Shown piece after piece: positions 24,606 through 37,800 of a stretch of DNA of 64,000 nt. This DNA is from Gymnorhina tibicen (lineage: Eukaryota > Chordata > Aves > Passeriformes > Artamidae). The translations under genes and the position numbers were made by a program. Position 1 is the first letter of the stretch, and every line of letters begins with the position of its first letter. A model generated the notes under the pieces. It made no database searches. It was not told the origin of the DNA and saw nothing but the letters and a program-made list of their open reading frames with translations. The stretch spans positions 372,210-436,209 of the forward strand of contig VXAZ01003257.1 of NCBI GenBank assembly GCA_013399875.1. The letters run 5' to 3'.

Positions 24606-27600
24606 TTTCTCCCAGTCTAGGGTGCCTTGAATGGCATGTTCCCCTACTACACAGGAATAAGACTTCAAGTGATATGGAAATACGTAAACAGAATATGCTC
24701 TTGAGCTAACAAACCGCCCTGAAATGAATGCTACAGTACACTTGCAGTTCTACTGGCTAGGCAGAAATATATCGCTAGCATTCTAGGCATAATGGGGAAA
24801 AAGCTACTGGCTCATTTAAGTTCCTCTTAGCACCAGCAGTTCATAGAAGCTTGAATTAATATATTGAGACACACCAATGTGTCATTCTGAGCCACCAAAC
24901 CAAAGTCTCATAAGTACGGAAAGAGTCTGAAGCCTGTTACTAAAACATTTTCTTGGAGGACTTCATAGGAATACTATTTTGTTTTACAGGCTAGAAGAAA
25001 TGAGGCTCTGAGTCATCCATTCAAAGGTCATTCAGTGTGGAATTACAAGTAAAATGGAGTGATTTGTCTTATATTCTGACCGGAGGAAAATATGCTACTT
25101 CAAGGAGGGGAAAAAAGAAAAGCTTCAGAAGTTCCATCAGCTGCTTATCTCTTTGCAGAATCTAAACATATTTCTTCCATATTAATCTCATTTAGCAACT
25201 ATTTCACCACTGTTGAAAAAAACATAGTGTAATAAAGCCTGTTTTATAATGAATGGTATTATTTTACAACAGTCTTTGCACACTATATTATCTTATTTTG
25301 GCCTTATTTATCTTCAATATATTAAATCATTTCAAGACACAGAGAAAAGAAAAAATTGTCCCTTGTGAACTACTATATTTTAACTAAAAAATTTCATGAG
25401 GTACCACCACAATGACTGGTGAGTACCAAACAACTCAGTCTCTGTGTGCTTTGGCTTACATTAAAAATGTCATTAGGTACTGAGTCCATCAAGTACGAAT
25501 TGGACAAGTCCTTCCTTTCATAGTCGTGTTTATAAACTACTGGTGAGACATACAGGTGAACAGACTTGTCTCTGCTCTTGTGGAAAGCAAAATTCAAGAC
25601 TACCTTGACCATGGAACAGAAGGCAGTTACAGCCACTACATGTAGTTGGACAGAAACATTACATGGTGACTAAAGTGATAGTGAGGAGTCTTCCCAGTGT
25701 GACACATCTGACATATTTTTTGTCATATTGTGATATATAAATGTAGAGTAGGGTTAGTTTGTTTTTATGATAAAGTTATCTTGGTGGTATTTTACTTAAA
25801 AATCAATACGTTTTCATATTCATTTGCCACCAATTTGATGATTTCAACAACTCCCAGCTGGGGTATACGATAAAAAGTCTTGATTACCAGAAATCTGGTT
25901 TCTAATTTCTGTTTCAAAATGCTCCATCAATATGGCAGTAAGAGTGCTAAACAAGGACTGTAAGGAGAACACTCCTGTCCCACAGAAAACCCATCAGTTG
26001 AACTTTTTGCTATGCCAAAGTGCTTTTGAAATGATAACTGCACAAATTATTTAGCTAACATGGTGTTCCATGTACTGACATCATGTTCCTGGGTATGCAT
26101 CATTACACAGTTGTTTGCAGTGCTTGAACAGTGTTTTTAGATCCTTCTTATGGTTGCTTGGGGTAACATCAAGGTAGTAATACAGCACAGTCCAGTTTCT
26201 AAGTCACTTTCCAGATGTTTTTGGACAAGACCACAACAGGTTCAGAAAACACATAAATAGTATTTTTAAATATACAATTTGCAATTATAAAATAATTGAT
26301 TCATACTGCTTTTGGGAACTAAGAGGAAAACCAGACTTACAATTATTAACCTATGGGATCACAAAGCTCAAATAAACATTTAACAAAGAATAAATTTTGT
26401 TGAACTTCCTACTGAGTCACCTTGATAGCTTCACCTAAAGTAACTTCCTCAGCTTCATTCAGAAAGCAGGAAATTTCAGCTCCTAACAGAGCTATTTATC
26501 TTTCAGTAGTCTGATCATTTGACATATTTCACCCCTTTTACCAAATATTCATTTGATTAATTGGCTGTTCTTTAGAATCTATTCATATACCTTTTCTATC
26601 TAGCTGACCTCTCCAGTTACAGACATTTAATGAAATAAAAAATAATGATCAGAGACAAGGAAAGATAATGTCTTAGATTCATTATGCCCATCCTCCAGTG
26701 GATTTACAGACAGTCATGGACATGAGTGTCCCATTCTGTGACATTTATTAGCAAATTTGTAGAAAAAATTTAAAGAATAGCCATTCATCACTCTTAAGAT
26801 TTTCCAAGAAAAGGCAACATATCCAGTGACGATCCTACTGGAGAAGTTTGCTTCTTTGCATATTAGAATTCTGGTCATATTCATATCCCTCTGAAGCCAT
26901 TTTGTCTAGAATGTGGGACCACAGAAAAATTATATTTATGCCTAAACTATCCCACCCCACCTCCATCCCTTGTTAGTGTTCAAGTAATGTGGAACACACT
27001 GGGCTTTGCTCTTCTATAATGACCAAATTTCACAAAATCATGAGCAGACATTCAGTGAAGACTGGTCATAATAAAATAATACATTTCACAGTATAGGGGA
27101 GACTGAATCCACGTCCTCGATCTCAATAAACTAGCAAGTATTTTTTTCTTTTTTCTCCTCAGCCTTGAATGTGTTGTGTGTTGACTGTCACCAAGATACT
27201 TAACAAAACGTAGTCTAAAATGTCTTATATGCAATAAATTCAAAGGGCTTCACGTCAGAAAAAACCTGAAGTTTTACAAAGCTGAAAAAAAAAATTAAGG
27301 GTTGGGGAAACTGCTACTTGTCTAGTTCTACTATAGGAGGTAAACCTCCCTCTGCACATCTTCTACTCTGAGAAGTTACTGGTTTTTATCAAGGGAGTCC
27401 AGTGCAAGTAAGACCATTGGTGTTTAGAAAAAACATTTGCATCTAGCTCCTCTTTTCAGTTTCTATAGCTTGAGTGCCCAGAATGCACTTTCTTTCATCT
27501 TTTGACAAGCTTTCACCAGTCACATTTCACCTAAGTCTCTCAAACATCCCTCAATTTCTTTAGTTTTTGGTTGTTTTTTTCTTTCTTTGGATGGTTTTTG

Positions 27601-30600
27601 TGTGGTTGATTTTTTTTTTAATGAGCTATGATTGGATTTGCATTTAGAAACTTTCTATTCAGTGTTATATATGAAACATGTCAAAGCTTTTATTTCCACT
27701 TACCACCAAATAGATATGAAAGTAAATACAGAAGCAATAAACGAGCTCCTTTTTAGTGGAAGTACACTGCAGATGGAATGTAGAATTGATGAGTACACAG
27801 TATCAGCAATGAAAAATTCTATTTCATGTTTAACACAACAAAACTGAGAAAGATCTTTTATCCAACTAGTGTTCTCACTGACACTTGAAATATAATTGTA
27901 TAGATATCTGTTCCTATTATGCTTTATATTTATGTTCAACCTACCCTTCACTCTTCCTCTGCTCGGCTTTGTTATTTATTTTAAATAATTATGAGTAACA
28001 CACAAATGATAATACATTAATTCACAATTTTTTCAGTTTCCTTTCCAATCCCTTCCCAGCATTACTTTTCACTTTAATACAACAGGAACTATGCAGTCTA
28101 GTATTGCAATAGAAAACAGTCAGCTCAATCCTAGTAGGAGTTAAAATCAAACTTAAATGAAAAATCTCTACTATCTCAATTGCTTGATCACAGCATTTGT
28201 CACTTTCCATTCCAATAACAACTAGATGACAACATGAAAGAAACTTATTTTGTACATCAATGTGTATACCAATAGCTTTCAAATAACAGTTGTTCCCTCT
28301 GCCCACTAACTCCTAAAGATCACATCTTAAATAAACATGATTTATCTTCATATTCTAAGTTTTTCCTAAACCTTGTTTAGATGCTATGCTCTGCTTTTCA
28401 TCACTTTTCAGTACATGCCTCTCATTCAGACAACGTTGCAGAGAACGACTCCTTCACCTTCACAGTTTCTTTATACTAATGTTTGGTTTGCTGGCTTTCC
28501 CACTATTGTTGATATCTTTTCCACTCATCTCCTCTCACAGCAGGAGATGCTTATGGATGAGGATAGTCAGTTTCCAATCAATCTTAAAGCATCCACTCTT
28601 AAAGAAGTTTACTTGCATATAGCAAGTGTACTAAGCATATCTGTCTATAGTTATTTTTTCCGCTACTGAGTTAAGAGCATACAAAGGGAAAGTCTGTTTC
28701 AATTATACCAGTCACACCCAGAACTGAGACATTCCTTTTTAATTACAAGCAGGAAATACGTTCCTTAGGAGATACAATTTTTAGGGTAAGGGTGTTTATT
28801 GAGAAGATGTTTTTGGAGCATCACAGGTGTCTCTGTACAAACTTCTGTTTAGAACTGAAAGCCTAAAGAAACCCATGCTGTGCTAAAGCATTGACTACAA
28901 TGCACTTAGGAGACCAAACACTGAAGAATTTCATCGACTCAAGATTAATATGCCTTTTGGAAATGCTGTGGGGTCTTTAGTACTGATTGCAAGGAGGATT
29001 TGATAAAGATCTGACTTCCTTTAAGTATTTTGCATTCCCTAAAATGTTAATGAATGCGAACAAAGATTTATGAGTTATTGTTTGAAAGCTTTATTGGCTG
29101 TCTCTGTATAACTATATTTACATAGTCAGACAAGAAAAAGTATGAAAAGCAGCTCCAGTGAAAGCTAGTTATGAAAACATGTCACAGAAGAGTGGCTTCC
29201 CGACAGACTACATTGATATCCACAAGTCAAACAAGTTCAAATGCTGTAGAGGATAGAATGTTTTGTACTTGGAATATTCATGAGTTCATTCACATAAATC
29301 CATCTTCTTGATGCAAACAATCCTTGAAAATTAATTGGAAAAATTACTTGGGGGTTGTTACGTTTTTGTTTTTTTAAAAAAAAAACAGAAATGGGTCAAC
29401 TCAAGAGAAAAGTCTTACACTAAGAATTTATACACTATATATTTCAAGCTTAGACCAGTGAGCACATAATTTATACTTAACCTCATGAATAGACTAAAAG
29501 GTTTTCATTTACTTATTTCAAAAGCTTGGGTTTTTTGTTTGGTTGGTTTTGCTGTGAGGGTTTTTTTTAATAGTTTTGGGGTCAGGATTTTTATATTATA
29601 GGTGGAATTCCTTCAGTTAAAACGAAATGGTAAAGCTTTTTGATAAAAACCAGGAGGGTCGCACTGAAAGCTTGTCCCAGAATAGAATTGCAATTTGCTG
29701 CCTCCCACCCCAACTTTTTTTTTATTTACTCAAATAAAACAGCAATATTTAGGGCATGAATTCCCTGGGTTCTCTACCTCCAGTCTCTCTTCTTCTACAG
29801 ACATCTACCAGCCCTATAGAGTTGTGCAAACTTGGACAACACAGACAACATAGCACACTCACGGATAATATGTTTTTTAAATAAATCAAATTTAGCTTTG
29901 TTTGTACACACAGTATTCATAGTACAGTACCATATGAAATCAGAGCGGGGGGAGAGGGTGTGTGCATGTGCAGGCAATGGTGGAAATCAATCATTTTGTT
30001 TTGTGCAACAGGATTCAAACACTCCATGCAGTTCAAAAGCCAGCAAAGATGTTGTAATTTCCATTGATAAGCAGATCTACACTTCCAGATTTGTTTTGCT
30101 GAATGCTTATTCCAGAAAGCAAGTGGTTCAACCTTTCTGTAATAGTAAAATTTTTCATTCGTTCTGAACCTGGGAGACATAAATAGTCTGTGCATAAAGC
30201 TTACATTAGAAATGAGAACTCTCACTGTAGAATGGACATTATTCAGCAGTGATTTTTCTTTCTGTAGCTCCATGTTGAGTCTCCAGGCAGTAAGCGTGTA
30301 AACAACAGTTGCTATTTACATTCCACTGGGAGATGTAGAAACTGCATTTGTTATTTATAATATTTATGAAATTAAAGCAACAAGTTCAGACTGTACATGC
30401 AAATGTCTGCAGTAAATTGATTCTCTAGCACTTTCATTTTAAAAAGTGGCACCTGGTATCTTTCCTTTGTGTACATTAGCTCTCTTTCAATTATAAGGAC
30501 CGAAAACATTTTCACTCCTCAATTTGCACAAGACTTATGAATGTTGAGATAGAGTTCAATGTGCCAATTGATTAAATTAGAGCACTCTACTTGATGTGTA

Positions 30601-31319
30601 CAACTCACAGTCTAAAAGAATCCCAGATGAAGTATTGTGACAGCTACTAATGAAAACAGTCAGTCCTTCCATTATTTGCTTTAACTACTTCAGCTACTTG
30701 GATATTTTTCAAGCCTTCAAAATGGTTTCAACATTACTGTAAGACAATTTTGAGAAATAAATTAGGCAAAAATTCAAATATAGTAAGAATACTGACATTA
30801 ATAACATAACACCGGTTTATGCATAAAACAAAAGTTCTTGGTATTTTTGGTGCTTATAATGACTGAGAATTAGCGAGTTTTTTTCTTTTCTTCAATTTAA
30901 GATGACTAGAGTATAATTTTTATTACATTTTAGAGCATTAGCAGAACTTAAGTTCCCCTTGGTCACACTTTTATGCAAAGCCACAGGACGCAAATTTTTC
31001 AGCACGAGTACCAATCAGCATAAATAATCTATTTTACAGAAACTCATTATATGGGGAGAAGAGCATAATGAATCCTTTTCATTTGCTTAGTAAATCAAAC
31101 TCAGACATATCTCCATAAAAATATACCAGTTAAGAAACCACTTTACTGACAAAATCAGCAGTTTCATTAACCTAAGCTGATCATTTAATCTGAAGTCTGC
31201 TAACAAGTCCAGAGAAAACTGCCTAAATATTTGCTGCAGTGATCAGTAGAGAATAATGCAAAATCAGAAACATTATCTGAAAAATCTTGAAAGTATCACA
31301 TATTTTAAATCCTTAGGGC
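24606..31319. other. AT-rich unique DNA, no gene recognised
   Basis: No recognisable exon, RNA gene or classified repeat is visible. Frames stay below about 120 codons; the longest is 118 codons at 29,917-30,273 on the minus strand and is unrecognised. T/G-rich low-complexity runs occur near 27,560-27,620 and 29,527-29,580, and a T7-A10 stretch lies near 29,372-29,390. Confidence 0.55.
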
Positions 31320-32285
31320 TGTAATAGGTTGAACCTGAGTTGATTGCAGACTTCCTTCCCCACCTCTGCCATGTGGCCCCGTGCAGATCCGGCGGGAGCC
31401 AATTGAGTTTTCTGCAACCAATGCAGCTTGAGTCAAGTGGAGGAGGACATCATGCAGCCAGCACATAAAGGGAAAGAGGCTTTTTCTCCAACCTAAAGCC
31501 TGAAGAATATCGTGGCAGCTTCAAGGTCGGGGTAAAAGAGAAAGTAAGTCATGTGGGATGGAGCTGAAGATGGCGGTGGGAAAAGAGGGCAGAGCGCCCA
31601 GCGCAAAGCTTAAAAATACTTTTTCCAGGTCGTGGTAAAAACTGTAATATCACAAACTGTTCTTTCCTCTTTAATCCATTTAAAAAGACATGGGGGGATG
31701 AGAATTCTGTGTACAGCCTGCAGAAGAAGAAAAAGTGGCCACGCCAGGTCACCTAGCATCTGTAAGAGACTTTTAGAGATTTCAGGAAGAAGAGAGCTGT
31801 TGCTTTCAGGTTGGAATTTGCTTATCCTTAAAATGAGAAACACCTCATGTGTGGCCCATGATTGGCAGTGTGGGAAGACTGCAAGATTCATGGGAGAGAT
31901 GTTTTTCACAGTAGCAGATTTCTGGGCGGGTCCGTTGTTAGCGGCAGTTTGGAAACCATGTTTAAAGGAGAGAAAAAAACCTCTTTTTCCCTAAATATTG
32001 GAGAGGCTTTTTTAAGAACTGTAAAACTGACCAAATCCATGTTTTGTTATCCTTTGTGAGAGTTGGATAAAGGGAGGGGGTCCTGGAAGAGAGGGGAGTT
32101 TAGCTTTAATTTCTTATTATTTCTTTTTACCTTTAATTCTGTTACTAATAAAATTTTCTTTATACTGTAATTGCTCAAGCGTGTGCCTGTTTTGCCTCGC
32201 AAATTTCCAGTCTTCCTCAATATAATCCTTATAAAAATAACAGATTTCGTGGAAGCCTAGCGCTTAGCCAGTTCAAGCCATGACA
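31320..32285 (+). mobile_element. Solo LTR of an ERV1-like retrovirus, about 966 bp
   Basis: The element starts TGTAATAGGTTGAA and ends TTCAAGCCATGACA. The reverse complement of the end matches the start at 11 of 14 positions, giving the terminal inverted repeat expected of an LTR. Both sides carry the 4-bp direct repeat GGGC (31,316-31,319 and 32,286-32,289), consistent with the 4-bp target duplication of gammaretrovirus-like (class I) integrases. A TATA-like CATAAAG lies near 31,463 and AATAAA at 32,147-32,152, so the distance between them is long for an LTR. Chance frames inside (120 codons at 31,632-31,994, +) have no viral features. No interior is present, so recombination between two LTRs probably removed it. 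Class assignment is inference. Confidence 0.85.
32147..32152 (+). terminator. Polyadenylation signal AATAAA of the ERV1-like LTR
   Basis: A canonical AATAAA lies 138 bp before the LTR 3' end and is followed by T-rich sequence. It fits the R/U5 boundary zone of an LTR. Confidence 0.5.
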
Positions 32286-32482
32286 GGGCCTTTCTTCAAA
32301 GTTGAGAAATAGTTAACAGAAATTTATATCAAATATATTATGGAACAATACTATCTAATATTTTTCTTTATCTAAATATATCAAATTATTATATGCTAAT
32401 GTTCTATGTGGTACATAAAAACCATAACAAAAAAAAAGGTCCTATCTAGCCGCTCTCAGAATAATTCATATGTCTGTGAAAA

Positions 32483-33084
32483 TGTCGTGGTTTTACCCAG
32501 TAGGTAGATGAAAACCAAACAGCCCCTTGCTCACTCCACGGCCATCAGGATGAGGGAGGGAATTGGAAAAAAAACTAATTCAAATGTATGCGTTGAGATA
32601 AAGACAGTTTAATAAGACAGAAACAGAAAATAATAATAAAGATAAAAGAATTAGAATACAAAAAACCAGTGATGCACAATGCAGTCGCTCACTACCCCCC
32701 AGTCAATGCCCATTCACTTCCTAAGCAGTGGCCCCAGTCAGTTTTCCTCCTATATGTTGAGCATGATGTCACATGGCATGGAATATCCCCTGGTCCAGTT
32801 GGGGTCCTGGCTGTGTCCCCTCCCAGCTCCTTGGGCACACTCAGCCTCCTCACAGGTGGGGTGAGCACCAGCAAAGTCCATGAGTTAGTGTAAGCACTGC
32901 TTAGCAATAACCAAAAGGTCAAAAGTTGGACTCAATGACCTTAGAGGTCTTTTCCAACCTTAATGATTTTATGATTCTAAAACATGACCATGTTATTAAC
33001 ATAATTCTTATCCTAAATCTAAAATATGGCGCTATACTGTCTCTTGGGAAGAGAGTTAACTCTATCCCAGCCAATACCAGGACA
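32483..33084 (-). mobile_element. ERVL-like solo LTR, copy 2, with a nested CR1 insertion
   Basis: A minus-strand LTR of the same family as the copies at 7.6, 58.5 and 63.1 kb. On the plus strand it runs from TGTCGTGGTTTTACCC to CCAATACCAGGACA, with terminal inverted repeats (TGTCGTGGT against TGTCCTGGT). The flanks GAAAA (32,478-32,482) and GAAAT (33,085-33,089) agree at four of five bases, a plausible decayed 5-bp target duplication, as expected for ERVL. Inside are the ATT microsatellite block, GTGATGCACAATGCA and, on the minus strand, TGACATCATGCTC just upstream of the TATA region. The LTR is interrupted at about 32,917-32,980 by a CR1 3' fragment, listed separately. Without that insert the LTR is about 540 bp, like its relatives. 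Confidence 0.85.
32917..32980 (+). mobile_element. Very short CR1 3' end nested in the LTR
   Basis: About 60 bp match only the extreme CR1 3' end: GTTGGACTCAATGACCTTAG, then GGTCTTTTCCAACCTTAATG, then TTTTATGATTCTA. The sequence on both sides continues the LTR (AGCACTGCTTAGCAATAACC before it; TTATTAACATAATTCTTATC after it). The CR1 is therefore a strongly 5'-truncated insertion into an already resident LTR. CAAAA/TAAAA at the two joints may be a short target duplication. Confidence 0.8.
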
Positions 33085-33860
33085 GAAATCCAACACAGAA
33101 ATAGTAAAAAGAAGTGTGCAGGTGTACATAAACAACCCCATACATTGTTTTATAGTCTGTACCTTTACTCAGATCTTGAGATTTTTCCTCTGCTCAGTTA
33201 CACACAAAATTCCTGGTGTTACCCACTAGTGGTTACACAGCTGTAGGCAGGCCAGTCTAACTGCTCACACAATATTTATAGTTCCAATGGCCGCTCAAAG
33301 ATGAATGTTATCACAGTGCTCTTTTTGAGCATACCTAAATGTATCTCCTGGTGCCTCAGCTTCTAATGCTTGTCCATTGAAATTTCCAAATGAAACATAA
33401 TGAAGGGAAGGTGTTGCAACGAATTAAGATATCAATGAACACAGAATAGTCATGGATTATTTTGTCAAATAGCCTATGTTCATAAATAATTATGAAAGCA
33501 AATATTAATTTTTATTCTAATTAATTTTTTGTATTGAGAATTAGAATTACTTTACTTGCACAGAATCTCAATTTAATTAAATGTACTATTAAAGTATTGA
33601 GTTATCAGGTAAAATAAATTAAATATAGAGTGTGAATTAACATGGATAAAATTTGAATAGCACTACAGTACTTTACCTTGCTTGTTTTTATAAGAGCCTT
33701 GTTAAAAATCAGCTACATCTCAAGGACATTTTGCAGTTGATAAAGACAGTACAATTGAAAAATTACTACAGTTATATCCATTATCATTACATAGTTATCA
33801 TACATTAGTTAGGAATTTCAGGAATGCAAATGCCTTGATATGGGTTTTCAAAAATTAATT
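33085..33860. other. AT-rich unique DNA between LTR and CR1
   Basis: No gene or classified repeat is visible in these roughly 780 bases. The frames that overlap the left edge (32,926-33,246) run out of the LTR and have no protein features. Confidence 0.5.
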
Positions 33861-34850
33861 TCATAGAATCATACAATATGCTAAGTTGAAAGGGATCTAT
33901 ATGGATCATTGAGGTGAAGTCCTGGCCTTGCACAGGACACCCAAAGAACCACACCATGTGCCTAAGAGTGTTGTCCAAATGCTTCTTGAACTCAGACAGG
34001 CTTGGTGCTGTGACCACTTCTCTGGGGAGCCTATTCCAGGGCTCAGCCACCCCCTAGGTGGAAACCTTTTCCGGATGTCTACCCTAAACTTCCCCTGACT
34101 CAGCTTCACGGCATTTCCATGAGTCCTGTCACTGGTCAGGGTGAAGAGAGCGGTACCTGGCCCTCTCAGTTCTCCTTGTGAGGCTGCAATGAGGTCTCCC
34201 CTCAGTCTCCTCTTCTCCAGGCTGAACAAATCAAGTAACCACAGCCCCTCCTCATTACAGCTTCCCCTCAAGGCCCTTCACCATCCTGGTGGCCCTCCTT
34301 TGGACACTCTGCAATAGCTTAGTGTCTTTTTTATATTATGGCACCCAAAACTGCCCCCAGCACTTGAGGTGAGGCCACCCCAGTGCAGAGCAGAGCAGGA
34401 CAATCCCCTCCCTTGCCCGGCTGGCAATGCTGTGCCTGATGCACCCCAGGACATATAGGCCCTCTTGGCTGCCAGGGCACTGCTGACTCATATTCAACTT
34501 GCCATTGACCAGGACCCCCAGGTCCCTTTCTGCAGCTCTGCTTTGCAACACCACATTTCCCAGTCTGTCTGTACATCCAGGTTTACCCACCCCAGGTGCG
34601 GAATCTGGCACTTTCCCTTGTTGAACTTCATATGGGTGGTGACTGCCCAGCCCTCCAATTTGTCTCTGTCTCTCTGCCTTCAAAGGAATCAACAACTCCT
34701 CCCAGTTTTATATCATCTGCAAACTTGCTCTGTATCCATTTCAGTCCAGTATCCAAGTCATTAATGAAGATGTTGAAGAGCACAGGTTCTAAGATGGAGC
34801 CCTGCAGTACCCCACTAGTGCTCCTAGCACCAACCAACCACGTCTTGCCT
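33861..34850 (-). mobile_element. CR1 LINE, 5'-truncated copy B (minus)
   Basis: Another roughly 1-kb CR1 3' part on the minus strand, the same type as copy A. The plus strand begins TCATAGAATCATACAATATG. The minus-strand frame 34,628-34,837 keeps the RT signature ([17 protein letters not shown], then [11 protein letters not shown], with the catalytic aspartates intact). Frames 34,336-34,695 and 33,906-34,271 carry the downstream parts ([31 protein letters not shown]). Frame changes between these pieces, and a deletion relative to copy A near 34,140-34,190, show it is dead. Its left and right flanks differ from those of copy A, so it is an independent insertion, not a duplication. Confidence 0.95.
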
Positions 34851-37800
34851 GCAAGTGTAAGTCATGACTGCACTCCTACCATTCTCATGCATATTCTCAG
34901 CACCGCCTGTACAAACCAACATCTTCCTGTTTATGCCACTTGGACTTCCAAAAACTTCCAGTACTAGAGACAGGACTTATAGATGAGTCTGGTAAACACT
35001 GCTGTCATCAAGCAGGCTATTGCAAGTGAACTTGGTACCAGTTAAGACAACAAATTTAGGGTTCCCTCGGCTCCAGGAGTCGTGATTCCTTGTTATAGGT
35101 CTAAACAGCAAAACTAATTCTAATGTATATTAAGAACACAGTAGTCCCAGTACCCACCTAATCCTCAGAAAAATCTGTTAAATGACAAAGCAAAAAACCA
35201 CATGAAACTGTATTTGAGTAGTTATTTTACACAAGAGTAGCAATGAGTGGCTGAGTAGCAACTGAATCCTTAACTACATATGGTGGCAGGTAGGGGAAGA
35301 AACATGTTGACTTTTTCATCTACTGCACAGATAAGAAGATTATAGTTTTATTCATTTTGTGTCTGAGATAGATTGTATACTTTTTCCCATCAATTTTTCC
35401 TCAGAAAAATCTCTATAGGGTGACCTTTTCCCCCCTACATACCCTTTCTAACCCTTACTTTTTGAAATTTTCATAATCTATTCTGTGCTTTTCTTTATCT
35501 TTAAAATGCTCCCTATAAGAACTCAAAATGCCATGTTACTATAGTAAAATGGTACTATCTTGCAATGATTGATTTGACCACCTTTAAAACCTTAGGAGAA
35601 AAAAATTTTTAAATCACAAGAATGAAAAAAGCATCCTAAAATATTTCATCAACAGCACAGTTCTATTCTTGCCAACATAAGGTTTTTCATTTTATCCCTA
35701 AAAGATTGAGAAAAATTCCAAATTGAAATTATAGAAAAAATGTGGAATTACCTCTATCAAGACAAATGAGATCCAATTCCAAACTCACTATTTTTAACAT
35801 ACAAGAAGTTTCAGGGTGTAGTTTGACAGATTGGCTCACTATACACTGTGCTAGCAGTTCTATCTGTAGCAATTTCTATTACAACTACAGCTCACAAGTA
35901 CTCAGAGAGCAAATTCACTCGTACAGTGTCCCAGTTATTTCATAAGACTCATTATCTGGCAGAAACATCTTCAGAACACACTACAAAAATTACAAAAATA
36001 CCAAAAACAAGACTGCTTATGGCTCTTGTGCACCAAGGATTGGGAAACAGAAATCATACACAATCAATTTTTTTTCCCAAATCTGCAGCATAACTCCTAA
36101 ATAGCTGAGTTGTGCTGCTAAAATTAATGTTTTAAAACAAGAGACTGCTAAATAAGAGACAGAACGTGATGGGTCATTTAGATGAAGGTGCTATGTAATG
36201 AAACTCTATAGAGTACTAGATTATTCAGTCTTGTTTCCAGAAAATTTAGATTCAATGTCAGATTAAAAAAAGAACAAAGCCCATTCTACTGCAGATATTT
36301 TGAACATTGCACTGGTCTGCATGAACCTTTAGCCTCAAAATATTACAGAGCTGACCTCCAGCTAATTTACTGTTAAAACATCTGTTAACATTGCTTGCAT
36401 TATGTTATCAGAATATTATAGAAAGTGAGAATTCATCTTGGCCAATGTGCTACTGCTGACAAAGTAAAGGGCACATTAAGATGCAAGAGGTGTTCTACAA
36501 TGCAGAAATTTATACAAAGACTACAGAAGCCGGTTGAAAAGTTTCCAGTTAAAATTACTTATATCATTAATAGAGAACAACTAGTCAACAACATCAGGTC
36601 TACATTATTTTCTCAACTACTGAGATACTTAGTATAAAAATGGTCACACTAATATATTTCAAATATATTTTTTAAATTTACTTTTGTATTTTTTTTTCTT
36701 TTTGCTAGATCAACTTAAGACTGTATTTTCAGGATACAGGCCATTGCCAAACAGGTGAACTACCGCAATTGTACAATATACAGCATCAGGAGAATGTCAA
36801 ACATATACATCATGGTGGCATACAATTAATTTATGTTGCTTGAAAAGTTTTCTAGCTCCTGAGAGAAATAATGATGGAGTTATTTTCCTGTCTTCCAAAG
36901 AATAGGCTTTTTTTTTTTGTTACCTTCATCCTTTCAATAAAAACTAAAGCCTATTACAAAAAAACCCACTTTCTTTTAACAAAAATTACTTTTCACAGCA
37001 ATCCTCAAGTATGAGCAGCAGAGGATCTCATTTGAACAAATGTAACAAGATGTCCTTCCAGCTGTGTTTTTCCCCCTTTCCTGAACCTGCCACATGCATT
37101 TTACTGCTTTTTGACGATAAAATTGCACCACAGCATACAACATACACAAATTTCAGATACATGAGTCTGTTCCTACAGAAATTTCTAACTGGAAGCCTTC
37201 TTTCTCCTTTGTTTCTTTCAACATTCCCAAGTAATTATTTTCCTAAAACAATGCACAAGTCTGAATGACAATATTGTTCAGAGTTTGTGTGGTAGAATGG
37301 CTTTTAGTTTAAGTCTACTAATATGTACTGCTATATAAAAGCTTTTGCTAGCCTATCATCTGTAGGTAAAAATGTGACTGCAGAGATCCATAAGTGGGGC
37401 CTTTTACATGGAGCAGCCAAAGTGGTCTCTCATTAGAGAGACAAACATCTACCTCTTAGCAACTAGATAGCGTTCACTTTCCTCAGCTAATTTTAAAGAA
37501 TTTGTCCTTGAATGTCTATTGCTGCTTGGGGAAAACAAAAAGAAAAGCATAGAGTGGACATGTTGTGTTCAGTAAAATAAAATAAAGGCACAGAGAAGTC
37601 TCAATTACTTAGTCTAATTTCCTTTGTTATTTTCAGCTTTTGTTTTTCTGGCTAATACCTTATGACTAAAGGATAAGATCAAGTTTTAATGATAATGGAA
37701 GATTAGTTCAAATTTTCTTCCTCTTTGACCTGAAGCTATATTAAAACTTGGATATATTTTATTACCCAAGTCAAAGCCTACACTGAGAACTACAAGTGAC

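Noticed and set aside
23691..24709. Several long frames on both strands, up to 173 codons
   Set aside because: They are CR1 reverse-transcriptase remnants (minus) and their antisense images (plus), not host genes.
31610..32059. Frames of 65-120 codons near 31.8 kb
   Set aside because: They lie inside the solo LTR and show no viral or cellular protein features.
33805..34967. Frames of 81-123 codons on both strands
   Set aside because: All fall in or run out of CR1 copy B.
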